From positions 1 through 37,440 of the forward strand of contig NZ_BQUN01000037.1 of NCBI RefSeq assembly GCF_026008495.1: a DNA stretch of 37,440 bases. Direction: 5' to 3'. A program made the position numbers and the translations under genes. The DNA comes from Streptomyces sp. A012304. GTDB taxonomy: Bacteria > Actinomycetota > Actinomycetes > Streptomycetales > Streptomycetaceae. Below are positions 24,715 through 32,616 of this stretch, one piece after another; position 1 is the first letter of the stretch, and each line of letters starts with the position of its first letter. The notes beneath the pieces are model-generated. The model did no database searches. It saw nothing but the letters and a program-made list of their open reading frames with translations, and was not told the DNA's origin.

Positions 24715-25836
24715 CTACCCCAGCGGCTGGTTGAGGTACGGGTCGGAGACCGCCTCGCGGAGGCTGGCCCAGGCCCGGTCGCCCGCCACCGACAGGTCGC
24801 AGTGCGGGCCGGGGTCCCGGTAGTTCCACTGGAGCGCGGCCTTCACCCCGGTCAGGTCCTTCAGGACCGCCGGGACCCGCGCGTACCACTCGGCCTGGCG
24901 GTCCGGCCGCGACGGGTCGTTCGCGGTGCCGAACTCGGACAGCATCAGCGGCTTGTCGTCGGAGATGTTCGCGCGGATCCACCGGTGGGTGGCCCGCTGC
25001 GTCTGCGCGAAGGACAGCCAGCCCGCCCGGTGGCACTGGTAGTAGTTGTACTGGTTGTAGGCGACCCAGTCGACGTAGTCGTCCCCGGGATACATCCGCT
25101 TGATCAGGTCGGCGTGCTCCAGATACCCCGTGGTGATCCAGGTCCACACCACGTTGGTGACGCCCAGCGCCCGGAACCGGTCGTGGATGTGCCGGTACGC
25201 CCGGACGTAGTCCTCCGGGGTGCCGTTGGCCGGCGTACGGGTGTCCATCTCCAGGTCGAAGGAGAGGAAGACCTTCTTGCCGTACCGCTTGACGCGCTCG
25301 GCCTGGACGTCGATGACGGACGCGTCCAGCTCGCCGTCGGCGATCTGTTTCCAGGTGGGCTGCTGCGCCTTCGTCCCGCCCCACCACTTGCTCTCCCAGG
25401 ACAGCAGCAGCAGTCGCTCGTCGGCGGCGACCCGGCGTTCCTGCTCGGTGAGCAGCTGCCCCTCCAGGCGCTCCCCCTCGACCAGGGACATGTCGTGGTA
25501 CGTGTACACGATGTCCAGCTTGCGGCCGATCCGCTTCTCGTAGGCGCGGACCTTGTCCTCCAGGTCGTCCTTGTCGTGCGGCACGAAGGCGCCGAACCAG
25601 GCCCCGCAGGGTGGTTCGAGGAGCGCCGTCGGGGCGCACCGCCCGCCGTGGGCGGAGGGGCGGGCGCGGGTGGTGGGCCCGTCGTGCGGGCCCACGGCGA
25701 CGTCCTGGAGGAAGCAGGCGGCGGTCAGGAGGGCGCACAGGACGGTGGTGAGCAGCAGGGGACGGTGGACGACGGGCGGTCGGTGCGGCCGTCGGTACCG
25801 GTGGGCGCGACGGGCGTCGGGTTGGTGCGACCTCAC
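24715..25836 (-). CDS. GH26-type glycoside hydrolase, probable lipoprotein
   Basis: A 373-aa secreted enzyme with a glycoside hydrolase family 26 (beta-mannanase-like) barrel. Acid/base E196 is in LSFDLEMD, which aligns with the family HEMNG, and nucleophile E301 is in KPLMLSEFGTAND. TPEDYVRAYRHIHDRFRALGVTNVVWTW and YPGDDYVDWV are typical family stretches. The His usually preceding the acid/base Glu is Leu here. The N-terminus has a long basic region, a hydrophobic core (27-40) and C41 in LLTAAC, a plausible lipobox, so it may be anchored outside the membrane. The GTG start overlaps the preceding stop (GTGA). In this locus it may trim or release the glycan. Confidence 0.85.
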   Translation of the reverse strand: MRSHQPDARRAHRYRRPHRPPVVHRPLLLTTVLCALLTAACFLQDVAVGPHDGPTTRARPSAHGGRCAPTALLEPPCGAWFGAFVPHDKDDLEDKVRAYEKRIGRKLDIVYTYHDMSLVEGERLEGQLLTEQERRVAADERLLLLSWESKWWGGTKAQQPTWKQIADGELDASVIDVQAERVKRYGKKVFLSFDLEMDTRTPANGTPEDYVRAYRHIHDRFRALGVTNVVWTWITTGYLEHADLIKRMYPGDDYVDWVAYNQYNYYQCHRAGWLSFAQTQRATHRWIRANISDDKPLMLSEFGTANDPSRPDRQAEWYARVPAVLKDLTGVKAALQWNYRDPGPHCDLSVAGDRAWASLREAVSDPYLNQPLG

Positions 25837-26258
25837 AGAGCAGTACCCTTCCCGGTCTTCGGTGGGGAGGCGCGCAGTCGCGGGCAGAACGCGGCGACGG
25901 TGGTCAGCATCGTGAGCGTCAGCAGGACGCGCTGCGCGCTGAAGGCGTGTGCGGCGATGAACACCGTCGCGGCGAGCAGCACCACTGCCACGCTCACCAG
26001 GACGCTCAGCATCAGCCGTTCCAGCAGGTCGGAGTGGCGTTCGAAGGCCGGGTCCCGGCGTTCGACGGGCCCCGTGGCCGGGCCCGCGGCCAGCGCGGGC
26101 CCGCAGATTCTGAGCAGGGCGGCGCCCGGCCCGGCCGTCAGGAAGACGGCCATCGCCGCGCCGCGCAGCGCGGAGCCGTCCGGCAGCGCGAGGGCGGAGA
26201 GGGCGAGCCAGCCGCCGAACGGGGGCAGCATCCGCACCACGAGTTCCTGCGGGGTCAT
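25833..26258 (-). CDS. Small polytopic membrane protein
   Basis: A 141-aa integral membrane protein with about four hydrophobic segments (GGWLALSALAL, AAMAVFLTAGPGAALLRICGPAL, LMLSVLVSVAVVLLAATVFIAAHA, VLLTLTMLTTVAAF). I recognise no family. It is wedged between the large membrane protein and the GH26 gene with 4-bp overlaps on both sides (ATGA and GTGA), so it is made in strict coupling with them and probably belongs to the same complex. It could assist a glycosyltransferase or polymerase, but that is a guess from context. Confidence 0.8.
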   Translation of the reverse strand: MTPQELVVRMLPPFGGWLALSALALPDGSALRGAAMAVFLTAGPGAALLRICGPALAAGPATGPVERRDPAFERHSDLLERLMLSVLVSVAVVLLAATVFIAAHAFSAQRVLLTLTMLTTVAAFCPRLRASPPKTGKGTAL

Positions 26259-28384
26259 CGGCCCGCCTCCTTCGGCACGTCCTTGAGCACATAGGCCGAT
26301 CCGGCGTCGTTCTCCGCCACCCGTTCGAACAGCGGTGACGCGGCGACGGATCTCTCGACGCGGTCCAGCTGGCCCTTCGTCAGCAGCCCGTTCATCTCGG
26401 CGTTCGCGAACTGGCCCCGGGTGAACAGCAGATAGGCCCGGCCGGGCGGCTCCACCGAGGACATGTCCCGGGCGAGGGTGGCCGCCGGGTCCCGCACGAT
26501 CCGGTCGACGTGCGAGCGGTCGTCGTCGAGGAACCAGTAGTGGTCCACGCGCCAGTACTCGGCGAAGGCGAGCGGGTAGTTGCGGTCGAACGCCACCACG
26601 AGGGAGTCGTCGGGCGCCTGGTCGATCACCTGGCGCACGAGGTCCACCTCGGCCGGCGGGAAGTAGCTGATGCGGTCCTTCCCGGAGTAGCTCGGCACGA
26701 AGGCGAGGGTGGCGGCGAGGAGGGCCAACGGGGGCAGCCAGGCGTAACGGAGCGGCTCGGTCCGCCGGGTGGTGCCCTGCCGCTGCCGGGGGCTGGTGCC
26801 CTGCTGGGCGGTCTCTGGGGTGGCGGTGCCCTGCTGGGCGGCCTCTCGGGTGGCGGCCTGCTCCATGGCCGTCAGGGTGCGCACCTGGGGCAGCAGCGCC
26901 GCCGCGGCGAAGAAGGCGGCGCCGGGCAGCATGAACATCAGCACCCGGAAGATCATCTCGCTGCCGTAGCTGCTCGCCGCGAACATCGGCAGCGGGGCCG
27001 CGGCGATCAGCAACAGCGGCATCGCGCGGTGGCGCAGCACCGGCTGGCGCAGCACGCCCACGACCGCGAGCAGCAGTACCGACGCCGACAGCAGCCGCGC
27101 CACCCAGGACGTCGTCACCGCGCCCGTGCCGGTCGGGGTGGCGCCGTAGCCGGTGGAGACGTTGCCGCCGATGTCGCCGATCGAGCGGATCATCTCCGGC
27201 ATCGTCGCCGACAGGAACGGCAGCGCGGCCGTCAGGCACCACGCCAGGAAGATCACCGCGGTGGTGATCAGCGGCACCTTGTCGCGGTAGCGGCGGGTGA
27301 GGAGGAGGGCGGCCAGCGAGACGACCAGCATGCCCGGGGTGAGCTGGTGCGAGACGACCATCGCCCCGACGAGGAGGACCAGCAGCACCGTCCACACGAC
27401 CTGGCGCTGCCGTCCGGCGCCGCCCGGGGAGCGGCCGTAGCGGCGCAGCACGACGGCGAGGACACCGAGGTGCAGGGCGAAGGCCACGGACTGGGGCGAG
27501 AAGTAGTCCTGGCCCACCCAGTTGCCGACACAGAAGAGCCAGACGGCCGTCCAGATCAGCCGCCGGTCCTCGGTGAACGTGCGGTAGATCAGCAGGAGCG
27601 GAAGCAGCAGCGTCAGGCTGGAGACCAACGGCCACCAGGCCATGAACTGCGTGGCGGAGTCCACCCCGAACAGCCGTACCAGCGCGGCCTGGGCGGCGAA
27701 GAAGCCCGGCCACTGGTCGTACACGGCCAGGTCGCCGAGCACGTCCTCGCCCTGGAGCCGGCCCGCCGTCAGCAGGTGGTCGATGACCGCGTCGTGCTTC
27801 CACGCCCACGCGTACAGCGGTGTCGGGTACAGCACCGCCTGCGTGGCCCGCTCCATCACCAGCAGGCCGACGACGTACGCCGGCGCCCACACGGGGTGGC
27901 GGCGCGGGCCGCGCACCGTGGCCCAGAAGCCGACGGTGAGCAGCGCGAGACCGGCCCAGAAGGTGGGGTGCAGCGCGGTGACGAGGCCGAAGTCGCCGAG
28001 GTCGGAGACGTCGGTGTGGGTCACCGCCCAGCCCCACAGGGCGAGCGCGACCAGCAGCGCGGGGGCCGGGTGCAGGACGGCGTACCACCAGGGGCGCCCA
28101 GGCGGGAGGTCCGAGAGGTCGCTCACGGGCTCACCACCTGCCGAAGCGAAAGCGTCCGAAGCCGAAGCCCGCGCAGTCTCCGAAGCGTGCGGGACGGGTG
28201 CGTCGGGGACGGGTGCGTCGGGGACGGGTGCGTCCGCCGGGACGGATGCGCCCGGGACCCGCGTGTTCCGGAGCGGCGTGTTCCGGAGCGGCTCCTTCGG
28301 GGCGGTCGTGAGGGCGGGAGCGGGTGCCGAGCCCGGTGTGGGCTCCGGCTCGGATCTCTCCCGTGGAGTGGCTGGCGGACGCAC
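26255..28384 (-). CDS. Large polytopic membrane protein, GT-C-like
   Basis: A 709-aa protein. The N-terminal ~95 residues are Pro/Ala-rich and disordered (APVPD repeats). Then come about 11-13 transmembrane helices (residues about 105-585), and a soluble C-terminal domain of about 125 residues, probably extracytoplasmic. The topology fits GT-C lipid-linked-sugar glycosyltransferases or Wzy-like polymerases. The first loop has acidic residues (VTHTDVSDLGDF), as in GT-C enzymes, but no firm family motif is seen. The GTG start at 28384 has a strong G-run SD. It is in the DegT-flippase operon, 35 bp after the flippase gene. Candidate polymerase or polyprenyl-phosphate-sugar transferase (inference). 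Confidence 0.8.
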   Translation of the reverse strand: MRPPATPRERSEPEPTPGSAPAPALTTAPKEPLRNTPLRNTRVPGASVPADAPVPDAPVPDAPVPHASETARASASDAFASAGGEPVSDLSDLPPGRPWWYAVLHPAPALLVALALWGWAVTHTDVSDLGDFGLVTALHPTFWAGLALLTVGFWATVRGPRRHPVWAPAYVVGLLVMERATQAVLYPTPLYAWAWKHDAVIDHLLTAGRLQGEDVLGDLAVYDQWPGFFAAQAALVRLFGVDSATQFMAWWPLVSSLTLLLPLLLIYRTFTEDRRLIWTAVWLFCVGNWVGQDYFSPQSVAFALHLGVLAVVLRRYGRSPGGAGRQRQVVWTVLLVLLVGAMVVSHQLTPGMLVVSLAALLLTRRYRDKVPLITTAVIFLAWCLTAALPFLSATMPEMIRSIGDIGGNVSTGYGATPTGTGAVTTSWVARLLSASVLLLAVVGVLRQPVLRHRAMPLLLIAAAPLPMFAASSYGSEMIFRVLMFMLPGAAFFAAAALLPQVRTLTAMEQAATREAAQQGTATPETAQQGTSPRQRQGTTRRTEPLRYAWLPPLALLAATLAFVPSYSGKDRISYFPPAEVDLVRQVIDQAPDDSLVVAFDRNYPLAFAEYWRVDHYWFLDDDRSHVDRIVRDPAATLARDMSSVEPPGRAYLLFTRGQFANAEMNGLLTKGQLDRVERSVAASPLFERVAENDAGSAYVLKDVPKEAGR
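28191..28290 (-). repeat. 15-bp tandem repeats in the N-terminal coding region
   Basis: GGGACGGGTGCGTCG is repeated three times (28191-28235, last copy diverging), encoding APVPD repeats. A second unit, GCGTGTTCCGGAGCG, is perfectly duplicated at 28261-28290, encoding PLRNT repeats. All are in frame and lie in the disordered N-terminus. Confidence 0.9.
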
Positions 28385-28419
28385 GACGGTTCCCCCCTGG
28401 CGTTCGGCTCAGAATTTGA

Positions 28420-30993
28420 TCAGTCCCTGGACGTGTCCAGGTCGTGTGGGTGCGTTGATCTGCCCGCCGGTCGTACCGACGGCTCGGCGCGGCGCAGCGA
28501 CAGCAGCAGGACGAGCAGGTACAGCACGGCGAGCAGCGGCGGCGCGAACGGCGCGAGCGCCTCTCTCCCCGCCCAGCCCCCCACGGCGACGAGATAGACG
28601 ACCCCCCAGCGGGCCGCCCACGGCAGCCGCAGACGGTCACCGAAGCGGTCGCCGACGCGGTCGAGCAGCAGCCACAGCGGGACCAGGCACAGCAGCTGAC
28701 AGACGGGCGCCACCCAGCGCAGCAGCGGCTCGGGCCCGGCGAGGCCGAGGGTCTGCGCGAAGAAATCGGCCGTACGGGGATAGAACGTCCCACCCAGTGC
28801 CCGGGGTTCCCGGCCGAGGGCCACGGGCACCGAGTACAGGACGAGGGCGACGACGGCCAGCGCGGTCCCCGGCAGCCAGGTCTCCTGCCGTACCCCCAGC
28901 GTCACGGCGGCGACGAACAGCACCAGCAGCAGGCACCCGGCGACCAGCGCCGGGGTGGGCAGCAGACCGAGCATCCCGCGCCCGCTCAGCGGTGCGGCGA
29001 GGTCTCCCGCGACCTGCCCACCGAGCCAGGGCAGATCGCGCAGGGCCCCCCAGAAGACGACGGCGCAGACGCCGAGCAGGCTCCACAGGCCGGCCCGCAG
29101 CCATCGCTGCCCGCGCTCCGACCAGATCCCGCTCACCTCGTGGTCGGGTTCCGGCGCGCTCGGCGCCCCGGACCCGGCGCGCTCGCCGGCCGACGGTTCC
29201 TTGGCGGGCCGGACGATCACCGCGAGCGTGTCCGCCGCCAGGGCTTCACGCTCGTACGCGGGACGCCCTATGAACAGTGCGACGGTGTCCTGATCGGACT
29301 CCCCGCGCTCGTACGCCGCCCGGCGGGCCCACGTCGTGCCGTATCCGGCGGCGGGGTTCAGACGGACCGCGCGGGTACCGGTGCCGGTGCCGTCGGCGGG
29401 TGGCCTGTCGGCGGGGGGCTTGTCGGCGGGGGTGGGAGTCGAGAGGGGTGGCCGGCCGGTGCCTGCGCCGGGCACGGCGGCCGGGGCGGCGGTCGAGGCG
29501 GCGGAGGGCGCGGCGGCCGTAGCGGTGTGGGACGTGGTGGCGGAGGCCTCGGCCCCTGCTCCGGCGTCCTCCCTGCGCAGCGCGGCCCGCAGCCCCACGA
29601 CCGAGACGACGGCGATCAGCGACATGCTCAGCAGTACCGCCCACCCCGCGCCCGCGATGCCGGCCGGGGTGAACAGGACGGCCGCGCTGCCCAGCACCAG
29701 CGTGCACATGGCGCCCTGGAGCGCGGCGAGCACCCCCGTGCGGCCCTGCACCCGCAGCACCCCGATGTACAGCTCCACCACGACCCGGGGCAGCGCGCCG
29801 GCGGCCAGCAGCCGCAGCACGGTCGTGCCGTGCTCGGCGTAGTCCGGGCTGAACGGCAGCAGGATCTGCGGCGCGAACAGCACCAGTACCAGCACCACCG
29901 GCACCAGCAGCAGGATCATGCGGCGCAGCGCCCCCCGGACGCCGTCGGCCAGGTGACGCGGATCGTGCGAGGCGTGCGCGGTGAGGGAGGAGGCCATGTT
30001 GATGGCCATGAACTCCATCGTGCCGCCGACGGTGTACGCCACGTAGAAGTAGCCGTTCTCGGCGGCGCTGAAGCGGACCGCCACCATCACCGGCAGCAGG
30101 TTGATCATCGCGAGGCTGAACAGCGCGCCCAGCGAGTCACCGGCCAGGAAACGGCCCATCTCCCGCAGCCGGGGCGGTTCCACGTCCCGGTCGGCGGCGG
30201 CCTGACGTGGGATCAGCTTGCGGAATATCAGCCACCCGAGCGGCAGTGTCGAGAAGGCGATCGCGACCGCCCAGGAGACGAAGATGCCGAGCACCGGCAG
30301 CGCCCCGGCGAAGACGACCAGCAGGAGCAGCTTGCCGACCGAGAACACCGCGTTGCCGACCGGCACCCACCCGGAGCGGCGCAGACCGGTCAGCACCCCG
30401 TCCTGGAGAGTGAGCAGCGCCCACGCCACGCAGGCCACCACGAACGCCGCCCCCGCGACCGGCGTGCCCAGCGGCGCGTACGACGCTCCCCACAAATCGA
30501 GCGTGAGCAGGAAGACGAACGCCGCGATCGTCACGACCACCGAACTCGCCGCGTACGTCCGCCACACCAGCGAGCCCGTCGCCCGTCCGGCGCGCGGCAC
30601 GAAGCGGACGACGGCGCCGATCATCGTCGTCGCCGTGATACTGGCGAGCAGCCGCATCGCGGCGATCGCCGCCGAGCCCTGCCCGACGGCCTCCTCCTCG
30701 TAGTAGCGGGCGGCCACGAGCCAGAAGCCCAGGCCGAGCACGGCGGAGACGCCGGTGCTGAGCATGAGGAAATAGGCGTTCCTGAACAGGGAGTCCGCGC
30801 CGCGCGCGCCGTCGCCCGGCGTCTGTCCACCGCCGGGCGGCGCGGCGGGCGGCGTGCCGGGTGGTCCGGCCGGTTCGCGCACCTGGACCCCGGCCGGTCT
30901 CCGGTCCGGGGCCCCGGCGTCGCTTCCCGGCCGGGTGCCGGTCTCTCCCACGAGGTGCACGTCGGTATGTGTCCCGGCCCGTGTCTCAGCCAC
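28420..30993 (-). CDS. MOP-superfamily polysaccharide flippase fused to a second membrane module
   Basis: An 857-aa protein. After a disordered 65-residue N-terminus, a Wzx/MurJ-like flippase (MOP superfamily, about 12-14 helices) spans about 68-480 (LFRNAYFLMLSTGVSAVLGLGFWLVAARYY ... GYFYVAYTVGGTMEFMAINMASSL). A 140-residue Pro/Ala linker follows, containing two 19-residue repeats (AYERGESDQDTVALFIGRP, AYEREALAADTLAVIVRPA). A second module with about six helices spans about 630-835. The fusion is unusual, since MOP flippases normally end near 450-500 aa. The GTG start at 30993 has GGAG 7 nt upstream and overlaps the DegT stop by 8 bp (GTGGCTGA). It probably flips a lipid-linked oligosaccharide. 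Confidence 0.87.
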   Translation of the reverse strand: MAETRAGTHTDVHLVGETGTRPGSDAGAPDRRPAGVQVREPAGPPGTPPAAPPGGGQTPGDGARGADSLFRNAYFLMLSTGVSAVLGLGFWLVAARYYEEEAVGQGSAAIAAMRLLASITATTMIGAVVRFVPRAGRATGSLVWRTYAASSVVVTIAAFVFLLTLDLWGASYAPLGTPVAGAAFVVACVAWALLTLQDGVLTGLRRSGWVPVGNAVFSVGKLLLLVVFAGALPVLGIFVSWAVAIAFSTLPLGWLIFRKLIPRQAAADRDVEPPRLREMGRFLAGDSLGALFSLAMINLLPVMVAVRFSAAENGYFYVAYTVGGTMEFMAINMASSLTAHASHDPRHLADGVRGALRRMILLLVPVVLVLVLFAPQILLPFSPDYAEHGTTVLRLLAAGALPRVVVELYIGVLRVQGRTGVLAALQGAMCTLVLGSAAVLFTPAGIAGAGWAVLLSMSLIAVVSVVGLRAALRREDAGAGAEASATTSHTATAAAPSAASTAAPAAVPGAGTGRPPLSTPTPADKPPADRPPADGTGTGTRAVRLNPAAGYGTTWARRAAYERGESDQDTVALFIGRPAYEREALAADTLAVIVRPAKEPSAGERAGSGAPSAPEPDHEVSGIWSERGQRWLRAGLWSLLGVCAVVFWGALRDLPWLGGQVAGDLAAPLSGRGMLGLLPTPALVAGCLLLVLFVAAVTLGVRQETWLPGTALAVVALVLYSVPVALGREPRALGGTFYPRTADFFAQTLGLAGPEPLLRWVAPVCQLLCLVPLWLLLDRVGDRFGDRLRLPWAARWGVVYLVAVGGWAGREALAPFAPPLLAVLYLLVLLLSLRRAEPSVRPAGRSTHPHDLDTSRD

Positions 30994-32284
30994 GTGTCGG
31001 CTCCAGCCCTCCCGGCCCTCCGTGTCCCGTCGGCGGCACCACGGCCGGACGCGCGCCGGACTCACGCAGCACCTCCACGATCTGCCGGGCCCGCAGCGGA
31101 TCCACGGGCAGCGCGTGCCGTGCGAACCAGCGGGCCCCGGCCGGATCGGGCGAGGGGTCGGTGAAGACGGCGCCCGCGTAGTCGTCCAGGGGCGGGTCGT
31201 AGAGGTACCCGACGACGATTCCCCGCCGCGCCAGCGCCGCGATCGCGGCGTCCCGGTCGGCGACGAACAGCGGGACCCGGAAGAGCGGTTGGACGTGCCG
31301 GCCGGCGCTCCCCCCGCTCGTGCCCGGGTCGGTCCCACCGGGTCCGCCGGTGCCGCCGGGTCTGCCCCACGGCGTCGACAGCAGCAGCCGTGTGCCCGCC
31401 CGGCAGGCGTCCAGCACCTGGTCCAGGCGGTCGAGCCGACGGCCGACGCGCGCCAGCCGCAGCCGTCCGGACCGCAACCGGTAGTCGTGCATGTCGACGC
31501 GGATCCAGGAGTCGTGCGCGGTGAGGTCGGGCGCCGCGTCGACCGCCCGCGCCAGTTCCTCCGCGCGCAGCGGCATCCGGATCTCCTCGCGCTCCATCAG
31601 CCCGAGCCGTCGCATCGTGGCCCACGCGGCACGCCGCAGCCGCAGCCCCCGCACCGCCGCCTCCGCGTACGGGCGGACGGCGAAGGCGAGTTCGGCGGTC
31701 GGCCGCCCCGGCAGCAGCAGGTTCTCGCAGGTCTTCGCCAGGGCCTCGCGCAGCCCCGGGTCGGCACAGGACAGGAAACCCCCGGCCTTGGCCCCGACAT
31801 GCTTGGACAGGCTGAAGACGGAGGCGTCGCCCCAGGCCCCGACCGGGCGGCCGCCCACCGTGCTGCCGATGGCGTGCGCCCCGTCCTCGAACAGCGGGAT
31901 GCCCAGCGCGTCGCACTTCGCCCGCAGACGCGGCGCGTCGTCCGGGTTGCCGTACAGATTGGTCGTGAGAACCCCGGACAGCGAGCCCCACACCTCGTCG
32001 GGCACGGCGTCGACGTCGATCGAGGCGTCCAGCGGGTTCAACGGCGCCTGCACGGGCCGCAGTCCGGCCGCGAGCACCACGAAGAAGATCACGTCGTCGT
32101 TGACCGGCGACATCAGCACCCGCCCACCGGGCGGACACCAGTGGCGCAAGGCCACGAACAGCCCGAACCGGCACGACGGCACGTACACGCATTCCCGGCC
32201 GAGTCTGCCGCGCATGGTCGCCGCCAGCCGTTCCGGCCGTGCACCATGACGCGCCGACCCGAGGCCGGCCTCCCCTATGGCCAT
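30986..32284 (-). CDS. DegT/DnrJ/EryC1-family PLP-dependent protein
   Basis: A 432-aa fold-type I PLP enzyme of the sugar aminotransferase family. The Schiff-base lysine is K161 in ASVFSLSKHVGAKAGGF. D134 (PLFEDGAHAIGS) contacts the pyridine nitrogen. The N-terminal YVPSCRFGLFVALRHW corresponds to the usual substrate-binding start. The C-terminal region is longer than typical and has a Gly-rich insert near residue 310-330. It would transaminate a keto-sugar nucleotide to give an amino sugar. No sugar 4,6-dehydratase is in the window, so a precursor would have to come from elsewhere. It is the first gene of the five-gene minus operon. Confidence 0.85.
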   Translation of the reverse strand: MAIGEAGLGSARHGARPERLAATMRGRLGRECVYVPSCRFGLFVALRHWCPPGGRVLMSPVNDDVIFFVVLAAGLRPVQAPLNPLDASIDVDAVPDEVWGSLSGVLTTNLYGNPDDAPRLRAKCDALGIPLFEDGAHAIGSTVGGRPVGAWGDASVFSLSKHVGAKAGGFLSCADPGLREALAKTCENLLLPGRPTAELAFAVRPYAEAAVRGLRLRRAAWATMRRLGLMEREEIRMPLRAEELARAVDAAPDLTAHDSWIRVDMHDYRLRSGRLRLARVGRRLDRLDQVLDACRAGTRLLLSTPWGRPGGTGGPGGTDPGTSGGSAGRHVQPLFRVPLFVADRDAAIAALARRGIVVGYLYDPPLDDYAGAVFTDPSPDPAGARWFARHALPVDPLRARQIVEVLRESGARPAVVPPTGHGGPGGLEPTRG

Positions 32285-32616
32285 CCGCCCCCCAGGTGTG
32301 CCATGGGAACGCCCCCTCCCCGAGGCCTTCCAGCACCCGCCCAGAGTCTCCCCTTTCGCACCGCTCCGTCAAGATTGCGGACCGGCCAGGGGGCGACTTC
32401 CCGTACACGAACGGAAGCGGAGAGCTTCCACTCGACCACCCCATCCGTCACCTCCCGTGTCACTTCCGTCTCGCTGCGCTGTCCCTGGAGCAAGGTCGGC
32501 CGTAACGTGTGCGGCGGCTCGGCACACCGGCGGAGCACACCCACACGGCACCGGCACACATGGCGAGCAACCGGCCACGCACCCACATGGCGAGCACGAA
32601 AGCGAGGCAGCACCTG
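32285..32616. other. Gene-free divergent region between DegT and fumarylacetoacetase
   Basis: No gene was found. A palindrome GGAAGC-ggaga-GCTTCC (32413-32429) is the best operator candidate. CACATGGCGAGCA is repeated at 32557-32569 and 32584-32596 (27-bp period), which produces two extra in-frame ATGs (32560, 32587) before the likely start at 32617. Both divergent promoters must lie here, but no clear hexamers were found. Confidence 0.5.

Noticed and set aside
26510..28597. 695-codon plus-strand frame opposite the GT-C-like gene
   Set aside because: His/Arg/Gln-rich low complexity, no start signal, and it covers a coupled operon on the other strand.
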